From: PXAP01 sp964421595
Lineage (GTDB): Bacteria; Bacteroidota; Bacteroidia; Bacteroidales; PUMT01
Length of the DNA stretch: 64,000 nt
Assembly: GCA_964421595.1 (NCBI GenBank)
Contig: CAYQXY010000009.1
Location: 1 to 64,000 of the forward strand
Direction of reading: 5' to 3'
The notes beneath the pieces are model-generated. The model was not told the DNA's origin. It saw only the letters and a list, made by a program, of their open reading frames with translations, and made no database searches. A program made the translations under genes and the position numbers. Position 1 is the stretch's first letter. Every line of letters starts with the position of its first letter. Positions 19,062 to 28,490 of the stretch are shown here, one piece after another.

Positions 19062-19572
19062 AAGCTTTTGCGTAAATTATAACACTTAGGGATAATGCTA
19101 AATGTACAACAATAAAAAAGATAAGACAAGATTATATAACATTTTTTATGATTATATTAAAAACAGTGGTTGTTTAAAGAAATGTCAGATATATTTTATT
19201 GATTATCAATTTTTTTAGCGCAATATTAATACTTAAATCCATAGCTTCTTGTATTTTATAATATTTTTATTCCTGTTTTTATTTACTTATCTGATTGTTT
19301 AATATTTAACCGGGGCGGTTTTTCGGATACTCAAATCATTAAGCTTATTTCAGGGCATAACAAATTTTTCAGAAGCTTATAAAAAGATTGCCCTTGTCCG
19401 TATCAGTCGAAACTCAGTCGAATTTTTCATGGTTAATTCTGGTTATAAGTACCTATATTTATGGCATGATAAAATCTTTTCTGAAAAGTTTGGATATTTT
19501 TTTAAGTTGAGTCGAATTTTTTTTTGTTCATTTGCACTTAACTGAACCAACTATTAATCTAAACATTTAATT
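19062..19572. other. Intergenic region upstream of the first FadL-family gene
   Basis: About 510 AT-rich bases with no convincing gene. A short motif AGTCGAA occurs three times (near 19407, 19417 and 19508), the last two followed by T runs. A possible promoter, TTG at 19507-19509 and TTCATTTG at 19527-19534 (one mismatch to TAnnTTTG, spacing 17), lies close to the ATG at 19573. The motif repeats may be regulator sites, but this is inference. Confidence 0.35.
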
Positions 19573-21135
19573 ATGAGAAAACTTTTCGTCTTGCTTGCTG
19601 TTGTGAGTTTTGCAACAAATTCGGCCTATTCAGGAGGAATAATGACCAATACTAATCAAAGTGCTTCTTATATCAGGATGCCTGCACGTGATGCTTCACT
19701 TGGTATAGATGCGGTATACTATAATCCGGCTGGTCTTACCAGACTGGCAGACGGAATCCACCTCTCTCTAAACAACCAATCTATTTTTCAGAACAGGACA
19801 ATCTCCAATGGTTTTTCTCCTTTAAAGGATGGTTATTACGAAGGAAAGGTAACAGCCCCCTTGTTTCCCAGTATATATGCAGTATACAAAACAGGAAAAC
19901 TAGCTGTTTCAGGAGGGTTCATGCCTGTCGGCGGTGGTGGCGGAGCCGAATATAGCAGGGGTCTGCCTTCATTTGAGACTGATTTTGCATCGGTTCCCTT
20001 TATGCTTACTAGTCAGGGCATTACTACATCGTCATATGATGTAGATATTTTCTTTGAGGGTTCTTCAATATTTTTTGGCGGACAGCTGGGTGTGAGCTAT
20101 CAGCTTTCAGAGATGATAGATGTATATGGTGGATTAAGGTATATTACTGCTACAAATACTTATAATGGTTATTTACGGAATTTTACCATCAATCCGCTGC
20201 ACCCCGCAAATCCGGGTGGAGGTATGGTAAGCGGACATACTTTCTTCTCGACACTCGGAACCCTGGCATCGGGAGCTGCATCTAGTATGAATGATTTAGT
20301 TGCCGGTGCGGGAGCCCTGACTTTAGATCAGGCAGTTGCCATGTCTATAATAACCCAGGAAACAGCCAATCAAATTGCGGGTGGACTGGGTGCAAACTAT
20401 AACTCGGCTCTTACTATTTCTCAGGTGCAGGGTGCCTATCAGGTAGCTGCTGCAACAGCCACAGGAACAGCAAGTATGCTTTCAGATAAGCGAGTTGATG
20501 CCAGACAAACCGGATCAGCAATTATTCCGCTGCTTGGAGTTAACCTTAGCCTGTCGGAAAAGCTGAATGTCGGCATCAAGTATGAATTCATTACCAAACT
20601 TGAGCTTGAGAATGATACCGAAATTGATGAGACAGGCATGTTTACCGACGGGGTGAAATCCCGCAGTGATATGCCTGCATTACTATCGGTTGGTGCCGCC
20701 TTTCAGGCAACACCGAAATTCAATATTGCTGCCGGTATGCATTATTATTTTGATAAACAGGCCGATTACGGTAAAACCATTGGTGGAATACATGTAAATA
20801 ACGACCAGGTGATAGATAATAATTTTCTTGAATTTGCTTTAGGTCTGGAGTATGAAGTTACGCCAGCTATACTTATAAGCGGAGGGTACCTGCGCACCCA
20901 GACAGGTGTCAATGAGACTTATCAAAGTGATTTGAGTCACAGCCTTTCAACCAATTCAATCGGAATAGGGGGTCGTTATGCCTTAAACGATATGATGTCA
21001 ATCAATCTGGGTTTCATGAGAACTTTTTACGAAGAAGGCTGGAAGCAACACAATTATGGACCCCTTGGTACTGCCAATGAGATTTATAATCGTGATAACA
21101 CGGTATTAGCAATTGGAGTGGAACTCAGTTTTTAG
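19573..21135 (+). CDS. OmpP1/FadL-family outer-membrane transport protein (copy 1)
   Basis: A 520-residue outer-membrane beta-barrel with a signal peptide (1 to about 20, ending in SGG). The FadL-like N-terminal hatch follows (NTNQSASYIRMPARDAS, then the hallmark YYNPAGL). The family transports hydrophobic compounds such as long-chain fatty acids. The next gene is a paralogue. Relative to it, this copy carries an extra Ala/Gly-rich stretch of about 60 residues (about 225-290, LASGAASSMNDLVAGAGAL onward), probably a surface loop. Both genes share a leader with ATTAATCTAAAC just before the ATG. Confidence 0.9.
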   Translation: MRKLFVLLAVVSFATNSAYSGGIMTNTNQSASYIRMPARDASLGIDAVYYNPAGLTRLADGIHLSLNNQSIFQNRTISNGFSPLKDGYYEGKVTAPLFPSIYAVYKTGKLAVSGGFMPVGGGGGAEYSRGLPSFETDFASVPFMLTSQGITTSSYDVDIFFEGSSIFFGGQLGVSYQLSEMIDVYGGLRYITATNTYNGYLRNFTINPLHPANPGGGMVSGHTFFSTLGTLASGAASSMNDLVAGAGALTLDQAVAMSIITQETANQIAGGLGANYNSALTISQVQGAYQVAAATATGTASMLSDKRVDARQTGSAIIPLLGVNLSLSEKLNVGIKYEFITKLELENDTEIDETGMFTDGVKSRSDMPALLSVGAAFQATPKFNIAAGMHYYFDKQADYGKTIGGIHVNNDQVIDNNFLEFALGLEYEVTPAILISGGYLRTQTGVNETYQSDLSHSLSTNSIGIGGRYALNDMMSINLGFMRTFYEEGWKQHNYGPLGTANEIYNRDNTVLAIGVELSF

Positions 21136-21161
21136 ATACTGCTTTTGGTGTTATTAATCAG

Positions 21162-21188
21162 GCTGTCCCAATTTGGGGCAGCTTTTTT
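21162..21188 (+). terminator. Rho-independent terminator of FadL-family copy 1
   Basis: An 8-bp stem, GCTGTCCC (21162-21169) with GGGGCAGC (21175-21182), includes one G-T pair. The loop is AATTT and six T residues follow. It lies 26 nt after the stop codon. Confidence 0.85.
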
Positions 21189-21204
21189 CTTGGTGTGCCG
21201 TGCA

Positions 21205-21300
21205 TGGTAAAAAACCTGCTGGGTGCAAGTCCACTATTGGGGCTCATAGTCGCCAATCATTAGCTAAGGGCAAGGGTGGGCATACCCGCTAAACTTGCTG
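21205..21300 (+). mobile_element. Possible group II intron remnant (no maturase)
   Basis: The order CTGCTGGGTGCAAGTCC, then a G-rich segment, then TAGCTAAGGGCAAGGGTG resembles the non-coding region upstream of maturase genes in bacterial group II introns. This resemblance is from memory of such introns, not a search. No reverse-transcriptase/maturase frame is nearby and the flanks cannot be defined. Confidence 0.3.
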
Positions 21301-21759
21301 GACGGTTAGCCTCAGCTAATAAACAAATATCCTTCGGCTCAGGAGAATCATTTTGTTGCAGTTAATTAATTGCATGTTTACTGGAATTTGACAAAAAATG
21401 ACCTTAACTTTATTGTAAATACACAAATATATAATTATGAGATGGTAGAAAACCGGAACCGTCAACAGTAATTGTATTATTACAGGAAGGTGAGTGGCAG
21501 TCTTAAGAATGGGTATTATGTAATGCAGGTAATTATGATTCATTTTTGATAATGATATGAGCCGGGTTGGCTTAAAAGTTTCATCTGTTGGGAAATTCAT
21601 CTGAGAAAAGTGTTTGTTTTATTAACTATAAGTAAGCTATATGGCTGTAATAAGCGGTTTCCAAAGATGGATAACAAATGGATTATTCGTTACTCTTTTA
21701 TGCCTTGGTTCATAGAAGTTTCATAGTTAGAAAGCATTTATTAATCTAAACCCATAATT

Positions 21760-23142
21760 ATGAGAAAATTTACTTTTTTTATTTTTGCATTGGGTATATC
21801 AGCAAACATGGTTTTTGCAGGAGGTATTATAACCAACACCAACCAGAGTGCTTCTTATATCAGAATGCCTTCCCGAAATGCTTCCCTCGAAATTGATGCT
21901 GTTTACTATAATCCTGCCGGTCTTACCAGGCTGGATGAAGGATTGCATATTTCAGTCAACAATCAGTTTATTAACCAGACACGGACTATTACCAATAATC
22001 TCTCCTCCCTGAACAGGAATGAATTTACCGGAGATGTAAAAATTCCTGTATTTCCGGGTGTTTATGCAGCTTATAAATCCGGTAACCTGGCCTTTTCTTT
22101 TGGTGTAAATCCTGCAGGTGGGGGTGGCATGGCAGAATATATAGATGGATTACCATCAATTGAATCAGGAATTTCCCGGCTTGTTCCGACACTTGACCGT
22201 TTCGGGGTTACGGAATACAGAAGTGATCTTTATTTCAAAGGATCTTCAGTTTATCCTGGCGGGCAGCTCGGAGTATCCTATGAATTATTCGGGATGGTTT
22301 CATTTTTTGGCGGGGGACGCTTTGTAATGGCCAGCAACAGGTATGAGGGGTATATAAGAGACATACAGGTAAATACTCCTGAAGGATGGATGAGGCCGGG
22401 CACCTATCTTACAGAGTTTGTTGTCCCATCCTTAACCGGCTTGCAGCGTACAATTGTACTGGGTATGGCAAGTTCGGTAAATCAGGCAACAGCCGATGCA
22501 GATATTGATGTAAAGCAGAGGGGGTATGCAATCACTCCCGTCGTCGGACTGAGCATTGTGCCAGGTGAAAGGTTTAATATCGGACTGAAATATGAGTTCC
22601 CGACCCGGCTTGAACTTGAGAATGAGACTGTAACTGATGGTACCGGAATGTTTCCCGACGGGAGGAAATCCAGAAGCGACCTTCCTGCTTTGCTGTCGGC
22701 CGGAGTAGCGTATCAGGCTACCCCTGAACTGAACGTTTCCGGTAGCATGCATTATTATTTCGATAAAGATGCCGATTATGGCAGAATGGTAAATGGTGTA
22801 CCGGTTACCAATTCAGATGTAATAAATTCCAATTTCTTTGAGGCAGCTATCGGACTTGAGTACACATTGACCAACTACTTGAGGTTAAGCGCAGGTTATT
22901 TAAGAACCCAGTCAGGTGTTAACAATAGCTTCAACACCGATATCAGTCATAGCTTATCAACCAATAATGTAGGGGGTGGAGCACGAATTGCTGTAAATGA
23001 GGTGATTGCAGTAAATCTCGGATTTATGATGACTTTTTATGTTGAAGATTCCAGGAGCTTTATATATGAAAGCGCTTCTGTAACTGAAACATATAACCGC
23101 GATAACATGGTTTTTGCATTAGGTGTTGATCTGAAGTTTTAA
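21760..23142 (+). CDS. OmpP1/FadL-family outer-membrane transport protein (copy 2)
   Basis: A 460-residue paralogue of the preceding gene. The N-terminal signal and hatch (GGIITNTNQSASYIRMPSR, YYNPAGL) and the C-terminal barrel strands (SLSTNNVGGGARIAVNE, YNRDNMVFALGV) are nearly superimposable on copy 1. It lacks the Ala/Gly-rich insertion of copy 1. Predicted role: an outer-membrane channel for hydrophobic molecules. The pair probably arose by tandem duplication followed by divergence of the outward loops, which suggests different substrates. It converges on the PFK gene with a shared hairpin between them. Confidence 0.9.
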   Translation: MRKFTFFIFALGISANMVFAGGIITNTNQSASYIRMPSRNASLEIDAVYYNPAGLTRLDEGLHISVNNQFINQTRTITNNLSSLNRNEFTGDVKIPVFPGVYAAYKSGNLAFSFGVNPAGGGGMAEYIDGLPSIESGISRLVPTLDRFGVTEYRSDLYFKGSSVYPGGQLGVSYELFGMVSFFGGGRFVMASNRYEGYIRDIQVNTPEGWMRPGTYLTEFVVPSLTGLQRTIVLGMASSVNQATADADIDVKQRGYAITPVVGLSIVPGERFNIGLKYEFPTRLELENETVTDGTGMFPDGRKSRSDLPALLSAGVAYQATPELNVSGSMHYYFDKDADYGRMVNGVPVTNSDVINSNFFEAAIGLEYTLTNYLRLSAGYLRTQSGVNNSFNTDISHSLSTNNVGGGARIAVNEVIAVNLGFMMTFYVEDSRSFIYESASVTETYNRDNMVFALGVDLKF

Positions 23143-23177
23143 AAAGAAAAGCCCTGCACATATACTATGCAGGGCTT
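23141..23177 (-). terminator. Terminator between convergent FadL copy 2 and PFK genes
   Basis: A perfect 10-bp stem (23149-23158 with 23168-23177) has a 9-nt loop. On the minus strand it is followed by TTTTCTTTTT, so it mainly serves the phosphofructokinase transcript. The plus-strand side has no T run. Confidence 0.85.
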
Positions 23178-23201
23178 AATCGAATATTCTTAACTGCAGG
23201 T

Positions 23202-24413
23202 CTAATTATCAGTTTCACCTGTCATGAGGAACAGGGGTTTCATTTCGAAACTTTCATAAATGGGCCTTAATCTTTCTATGTTATAATGCTTCTTAATATC
23301 AACAACTTTCTTTTTGCTGGTAACAACATCAATCGGTACATTATCATATCTGCCGTTACTAAGCACTACAAGACGTCCATGAATACCCTTTAGAATAAGG
23401 TCCAGTGCAAGGTTGCCAAATGCCATGGGAACTATGGAGTCAATAGCATCAGGGTCGCCACCGCGGACAAGGTATCCAAGTTTCTGATTAATCACGTTTA
23501 TTGTACGGCCACCATTGAATTTGGCCGAGTGCCTTACTATTTCGTTGGAAACCAGATCGCCTATTCCTCCGAGTTTGGCATGTCCGTATGCATCTCTTTC
23601 CTGGCTTTGGAAAACCATTTCTCCACCCTGGAACATGGCACCCTCTGAAACCAGAACAACAGAGTAGTTACTTGGATTATTCTTGCGGTCTTCGACCATA
23701 AGCTTGGTTAGTTTTTCCACATCAAACTTATATTCAGGTATCACACATCGGTTTGCAGCTCCGGCCATAGTGGGTAGCATAGCAGTATATCCGGCATACC
23801 TTCCGAATACTTCAAGTACAAGAAATCGCTCATGAGAACCTGCAGAGGTACGCAGGATATGAGTCATCATGATCGTGCGTGTGATACATGTGCTGAACCC
23901 TATACAATAATCAGTGCCGGGTACATCATTATCCATGGTTTTTGGAATGGCTATCACTTTAAAACCTTCCCTGTATAATCTTACACCATAACTCAGTGTG
24001 TCATCGCCACCAATAGGTATCATATAATCAATACCCATGAATGCCAGGTTTTTTAATACCTCTGGTGTCAGGTCATTCATCTCCTCCTTGTATTTATCTT
24101 TCAGGTGATCGGGTACCTGATCTTTTTTTACTTTGCTTGGGTTGGTTCTTGATGAGTGCAGGAATGTGCCACCTGTACGTCCTGCCCGGTTAACAATCTC
24201 TTCGGTAAGTTCAGTGTAAAATTCCTTGTTGTTAGCTTTCGGATCGGCTTTCATTTCAATAAGCCCTGCCCATCCACGCCTGATTCCGATAACCTTATAG
24301 CCTTCACGAAGCGCCCTGATGGTTACTGCCCTAATGGCAGGGTTAAGGCCGGGAACATCACCGCCGCCTGTTAAAATTCCAATAATCCCTTTTATCTTCT
24401 TTGTTGTTGCCAT
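23202..24413 (-). CDS. 6-phosphofructokinase, PPi-type signature
   Basis: A 403-residue PFK-family enzyme that phosphorylates fructose-6-phosphate. N-terminal GILTGGGDVPGLN and the catalytic TMDND are present. At the two positions that separate ATP from pyrophosphate users it reads GGDD (residues 135-138, where ATP enzymes have GGDG) and PKTMDND (K158, where ATP enzymes have Gly). Both are established markers of PPi-dependent PFK, which is reversible and saves ATP. Automated annotation would probably call it ATP-dependent. It converges on a FadL-family gene. Confident as PFK; phosphoryl donor inferred. Confidence 0.93.
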   Translation of the reverse strand: MATTKKIKGIIGILTGGGDVPGLNPAIRAVTIRALREGYKVIGIRRGWAGLIEMKADPKANNKEFYTELTEEIVNRAGRTGGTFLHSSRTNPSKVKKDQVPDHLKDKYKEEMNDLTPEVLKNLAFMGIDYMIPIGGDDTLSYGVRLYREGFKVIAIPKTMDNDVPGTDYCIGFSTCITRTIMMTHILRTSAGSHERFLVLEVFGRYAGYTAMLPTMAGAANRCVIPEYKFDVEKLTKLMVEDRKNNPSNYSVVLVSEGAMFQGGEMVFQSQERDAYGHAKLGGIGDLVSNEIVRHSAKFNGGRTINVINQKLGYLVRGGDPDAIDSIVPMAFGNLALDLILKGIHGRLVVLSNGRYDNVPIDVVTSKKKVVDIKKHYNIERLRPIYESFEMKPLFLMTGETDN

Positions 24414-24507
24414 GATATGATTATGTTATTTGGTTGATATTTGAAGTGCCTAAAATTATAAAAAAAACAATAACTGACAAATACAACATTCTTTGTATCT
24501 TTTATTA

Positions 24508-24927
24508 TTAGCGGCAGCTGTCAACTTTTTCGATTTTGAGATTACTGATTTCCCAGATAAAATCTTCTGATTCCATCTGTTCATTACTCAGTTTGGTGCT
24601 CCTGTAATACATGCCGTTTATCCTTCCTGTCCTTGCAAGTTTTGGGTTTATGCACAACTCGGTAGGCTCACTGCTTTCTTCCATCAGGGGACCCATATAA
24701 AATTCAATTTCATAGCTTACCTGAACAGGATAACTGTTATTATTTTTGATCTTAAGCCTGAGTTCAAGCGGACTGTTTTTGTCCCTGGTTTCATTCGCCC
24801 ATCTGTACTGGATATCTACACCATCAACAGTTGAATGGTCTATAAACCTCTGAGAAAGGAACCCTTGTCCCGTGCATGCGGTAAGAGACAGAATGATGAA
24901 AATTGAAAATACAAAAATTGTTTTCAT
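24508..24927 (-). CDS. Small putative lipoprotein, unknown function
   Basis: A 139-residue protein whose N-terminus is a lipoprotein signal (hydrophobic stretch ending LTAC, with Cys18 as the likely lipidated residue). The mature part is predicted beta-rich and contains IQYRWANETRDKNSPLELRL, a stretch reminiscent of DUF1425-like or immunoglobulin-like lipoproteins, but I do not recognise the family. Two further Cys residues (ELCINP and the C-terminal DSCR) could form a disulphide. It lies downstream of pheT on the same strand with a 100-bp gap. Confidence 0.75.
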   Translation of the reverse strand: MKTIFVFSIFIILSLTACTGQGFLSQRFIDHSTVDGVDIQYRWANETRDKNSPLELRLKIKNNNSYPVQVSYEIEFYMGPLMEESSEPTELCINPKLARTGRINGMYYRSTKLSNEQMESEDFIWEISNLKIEKVDSCR

Positions 24928-25027
24928 AATTTGTGGTTTAATTTAGTTCAGTTGGAATTTTCCTTAAAAAATTACCTTTTTATAATTGATGCAATTTGTT
25001 ATCTATTATCGGTAAAAGGTCTGTTTT

Positions 25028-27481
25028 TTACCTCCTGATCCTGGCCCCGGCTTTTTCTTCGAGAGCTTTTGCCAGATTTTCCATTACAGCGTCAATCTGC
25101 TTATCTTTCAGGGTGCTTTCCATATCCTGTAATATGAAACTGATTGCATATGATTTCTTTCCCCCGGCAATCTTTTCACCCTGGTAGACATCGAACAGAT
25201 TAATGGATTTCAGGAGTTTCTTTTCGGTTTTAAATGCTATTTCCTTGATAACCTGAAACTTTACTTCTTTATCCAGTTCCATTGCCAGGTCGCGTCGTAC
25301 TTCCGGGTACCTTGGCAATTCGGTGTAGACAATCTGTTTTTTTGCCGCCAGCTTCAGAAGGAGATCCCATCTGATATCGGCGTAAAATATCTCCTGTCTG
25401 ATTCCTGTTTTTTCTGCCGTGTCGGGGTGGACTGAACCATATTCGGCAACTATCTCCCGACCGTCCATTACCTGCATCCCGTAAAGAAAAATATCATTCT
25501 GGACCTCTTCATAATTTAATGTTTCAGGATCGATCCCGATACGTCTTAAAACCTGGTTCGAATAAGCCTTGATATCGTAAAATTCTGTCTGCTTTCCCTT
25601 ACGGTTCCAAAGCGTTTTCCCGTTAGCTCCTGTTAAAAAAAGTGCAAGGTGGCGTGATTCATTATACTTGTCAAGAATATTTCCTTCATTTTCATTGCCG
25701 GTATACCGGTAGATATTCCCGAATTCATACAACATCAGATCAGGGTTCTTTCTGTTTGAATTATACATCACAGCCTCCAGTCCCCCGAAAAGCAAACACT
25801 GCCTCATACTGTCCAGGTCGGCACTAAGCGGATTGAGCAGTCTGACAAGCTGGTTTTCCGGAAAGGAATTGAGATCCTTATAGTATGTCGATTTTGTAAG
25901 CGAGTTGGATATAATTTCATTAAAACCGAGATTGCTGAGCATGTCTGCCACGGAATGAGTGTATTTTTCCTTGTCAGGCTTTTCAGAATATGAAATTACT
26001 GAGTGCACAGCATCGGGCACAGAGATGGAATTGTATCCGTATATGCGTAATATTTCTTCTACAACATCAGCCGGCCTGGTAACATCTACCCTGTATAACG
26101 GAACTTCAATAACCAATCCGCCTTCCTTGTTCTCAAGTATCTTAAAATCAAGCAAGGTCAGTATCCTTCTGATTCTCTCTGCCGGAATAATTTCCCCTAC
26201 CAGTCTCCCGATATAACTGTAGTCAAGCTCAATAACTACGGGCATAACAGGTACGGGATACACATCAGGAATATCTGAGGAAATTTTCCCCCCTGCAATC
26301 TCCCTGATCAGCAATGCAGCCCGCTTCAGGGCATATACAGTTATTGAGGGATCAGTACCTCGCTCAAACCGGAATGACGCGTCGGTACTGAGACCATGCC
26401 TTCTTGCTGTTTTCCTGATTGAAACAGGGTCGAAACATGCACTTTCAAGAAATACATTTGTAGTCTCTTCATTCACCCCTGAACCGATCCCTCCAAAAAC
26501 CCCGGCAATGCACATACCTTCCTCGGCATTGCAAATCATGAGGTCTTCTGATGACAGTTCCCTCACCTGTTCATCGAGAGTTGTGAAGGCGGTCTTCGAT
26601 GGTAACTGGCCGACAACTACTTTCCGGCCCTTTATTTTATCTGCATTGAAGGCATGCAGTGGCTGACCGGTTTCATGAAGTACATAATTGGTAATATCGA
26701 CTACATTATTTATAGGTTTTAGTCCGATAGCCTTTAGCCTGTTCTGAAGCCATGGCGGGGAAGCGGTTACTTTTACATCTGAGATGGTCAATCCTGAATA
26801 TCTGATACAACTTTCAGGATCCTTAATTATGACCTCAACAGGATAATCGTTATTATCTGGTTTGAAATTTTCTGTGCCGGGTTGTGTTAATTTTACTTCC
26901 CCGGTCTGCCCGATCCATGCAGCCAGGTCACGCGCAACCCCAAAATGGGAAGCAGCATCTATCCGGTTGGGTGTTAGTCCGATCTCAAATACAGAATCAT
27001 TTTCAACATCAAAATATTGAGCTGCCGGTGTTCCGGTAACTGCATCATTATCCAGAACCATAATCCCATCGTGAGAATCTCCCAGTCCGAGTTCATCCTC
27101 TGCACATATCATTCCTTCAGAAACTTCGCCCCTGATCTTTGTTTTCTTTATTGTCAGATTCTGCTCGCCAAGATGAATGACGGCACCCGGAAGTGCCACA
27201 GCCACTTTCTGGCCGGCAGAAACGTTTGGTGCACCACATACTATACTGAGCAGGTTGCCATTTCCGGCATCGACACGGGTGACTCTGAGTTTATCGGCGT
27301 TTGGATGATTTTCACAGGTAATAACTTCTCCAATGACAATACCTTCCAGGCCTCCTTTGACAGAACTGAACTTTTCACATCCTTCAACCTCCAGACCAAT
27401 ACTGGTAAGGATATCAGACATTTCTTCAGGTTCGAGGCGGGTTGTCAGGTATTGTTTAAGCCAGTTATAAGAGATTTTCAT
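25028..27481 (-). CDS. pheT: Phenylalanine-tRNA ligase beta subunit
   Basis: An 817-residue subunit of the alpha2-beta2 PheRS. In order: an N-terminal start typical of the family (MKISYNWLKQYL), the tRNA-binding EMAP-like domain (about 40-150, VITCENHPNADKLRV), the B3/B4 editing domain (about 210-400), B5, a catalytic-like core, and the C-terminal FDX-ACB anticodon-binding domain (ELPRYPEVRRDLAME). Length is standard. The alpha subunit (pheS) is not in the window, so the two genes are unlinked, as in many Bacteroidota. It is divergent from surE. Confidence 0.97.
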   Translation of the reverse strand: MKISYNWLKQYLTTRLEPEEMSDILTSIGLEVEGCEKFSSVKGGLEGIVIGEVITCENHPNADKLRVTRVDAGNGNLLSIVCGAPNVSAGQKVAVALPGAVIHLGEQNLTIKKTKIRGEVSEGMICAEDELGLGDSHDGIMVLDNDAVTGTPAAQYFDVENDSVFEIGLTPNRIDAASHFGVARDLAAWIGQTGEVKLTQPGTENFKPDNNDYPVEVIIKDPESCIRYSGLTISDVKVTASPPWLQNRLKAIGLKPINNVVDITNYVLHETGQPLHAFNADKIKGRKVVVGQLPSKTAFTTLDEQVRELSSEDLMICNAEEGMCIAGVFGGIGSGVNEETTNVFLESACFDPVSIRKTARRHGLSTDASFRFERGTDPSITVYALKRAALLIREIAGGKISSDIPDVYPVPVMPVVIELDYSYIGRLVGEIIPAERIRRILTLLDFKILENKEGGLVIEVPLYRVDVTRPADVVEEILRIYGYNSISVPDAVHSVISYSEKPDKEKYTHSVADMLSNLGFNEIISNSLTKSTYYKDLNSFPENQLVRLLNPLSADLDSMRQCLLFGGLEAVMYNSNRKNPDLMLYEFGNIYRYTGNENEGNILDKYNESRHLALFLTGANGKTLWNRKGKQTEFYDIKAYSNQVLRRIGIDPETLNYEEVQNDIFLYGMQVMDGREIVAEYGSVHPDTAEKTGIRQEIFYADIRWDLLLKLAAKKQIVYTELPRYPEVRRDLAMELDKEVKFQVIKEIAFKTEKKLLKSINLFDVYQGEKIAGGKKSYAISFILQDMESTLKDKQIDAVMENLAKALEEKAGARIRR

Positions 27482-27568
27482 TGCTTAATTGAATTTTAAC
27501 AATTCTGTAATTAAAACAGAGCGGTATTTACTAGAACGCCTGCCATTTTTAAAAATTACAGGGGCACA

Positions 27569-27576
27569 CAAAAGTA
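27569..27576 (-). promoter_or_regulatory. Candidate -7 element for pheT
   Basis: On the minus strand this reads TACTTTTG, a full match to TAnnTTTG, 87 nt upstream of the pheT ATG. No TTG stands at the expected -33 distance, so support is partial. Confidence 0.3.
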
Positions 27577-27663
27577 AAGAAAAAACAAAACATCGGTACA
27601 GTAAATAGTATAAATCATATCTCGGAAAAAAAGAATTCTTATGGAAACTACTGTCCAATTAAA

Positions 27664-27671
27664 TATATTTG
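27664..27671 (+). promoter_or_regulatory. Candidate -7 element for surE
   Basis: TATATTTG matches TAnnTTTG and lies 31 nt upstream of the TTG start of surE. The -33 region has only a weak TGG/ATGG match. Confidence 0.35.
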
Positions 27672-27701
27672 CAGATTATATAAATACAAAACAACGAAAA
27701 A

Positions 27702-28490
27702 TTGAAAAATAATAATAAACCATTAATACTGGTAACCAACGACGATGGTGTAAATGCACCGGGCATCAAAGTGCTGATTGAGATGGCAAGAAAATTCGGC
27801 GATGTTGTTGCAATTGCTCCCGATGAAGGACGGTCAGGCATGTCACATGCCATTACAATAAAATACCCGTTAAGGGTAAACAAGATAAGAGAGGAGGAAG
27901 GTTTTACCTTTTATTCATGTAATGGAACTCCGGCAGACTGTGTAAAACTTGCACTTAATCACCTTCTTGACCATAAACCGGATATGCTGCTTTCGGGCAT
28001 TAACCATGGCTCCAACTCTTCGATCTCGGTAGTCTACAGTGGTACGATGGCTGCTGCAATTGAAGGCGGGCTGCATGGTATACCGTCAATCGGATTCTCT
28101 ATAACCGATTTTTCCTCAAATCCTGATTTCAGTGCATCCAGGCTTTATGGAAATAAAATAATAAAAAAGACCATACTTACAGGAATGCCTGAGGGAGTTT
28201 GCCTTAACGTAAATTTTCCTGGTTTTCCTGTTGATGATATACGAGGTATTAAAGTTTGCCGGCAGGCCAGGGGATTGTGGATTGAAGAGTTTGACAAAAG
28301 GATCGATCCACGCCGCCGTGAGTATTTCTGGTTGACAGGTTATTTTGAGAACTATGAGCCCGATGCTGAAGATACTGATGAATGGGCATTAAAGAATAAG
28401 TTCGTGTCCATTGTCCCGGTAAAGATTGATTTCTCTGATTTAAACGCGATGGAAAAACTCAAATCGGAGTATGCAAAAGCCAGCATTTAA
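27702..28490 (+). CDS. surE: 5'/3'-nucleotidase SurE
   Basis: A 262-residue SurE phosphatase that hydrolyses nucleoside monophosphates. The metal-binding N-terminus LVTNDDGVNAPG carries the paired Asp residues, followed by APDEGRSGMSH and the SGINHGSN signature. The start is a TTG at 27702, with no ATG at a suitable position. It heads a plus-strand run: the next gene overlaps its end by 20 bp and lpxB follows. Linkage of surE with lpxB is common in Bacteroidota. Confidence 0.96.
   Translation: MKNNNKPLILVTNDDGVNAPGIKVLIEMARKFGDVVAIAPDEGRSGMSHAITIKYPLRVNKIREEEGFTFYSCNGTPADCVKLALNHLLDHKPDMLLSGINHGSNSSISVVYSGTMAAAIEGGLHGIPSIGFSITDFSSNPDFSASRLYGNKIIKKTILTGMPEGVCLNVNFPGFPVDDIRGIKVCRQARGLWIEEFDKRIDPRRREYFWLTGYFENYEPDAEDTDEWALKNKFVSIVPVKIDFSDLNAMEKLKSEYAKASI

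Larger units (their letters stand above)
21136..21759. other. Intergenic region between the two FadL-family genes
   Basis: About 620 bases. It holds the terminator of copy 1 (21162-21188), a segment resembling the 5' non-coding part of group II introns (about 21190-21330), and an AT-rich remainder. The last 30 bases repeat the leader of copy 1. A 94-codon minus-strand open frame (21316-21600) has no protein-like features and is not called. Confidence 0.45.

Noticed and set aside
21316..21600. 94-codon minus-strand frame between the FadL-family genes
   Set aside because: Isolated and AT-driven, without promoter, family resemblance or sensible composition.
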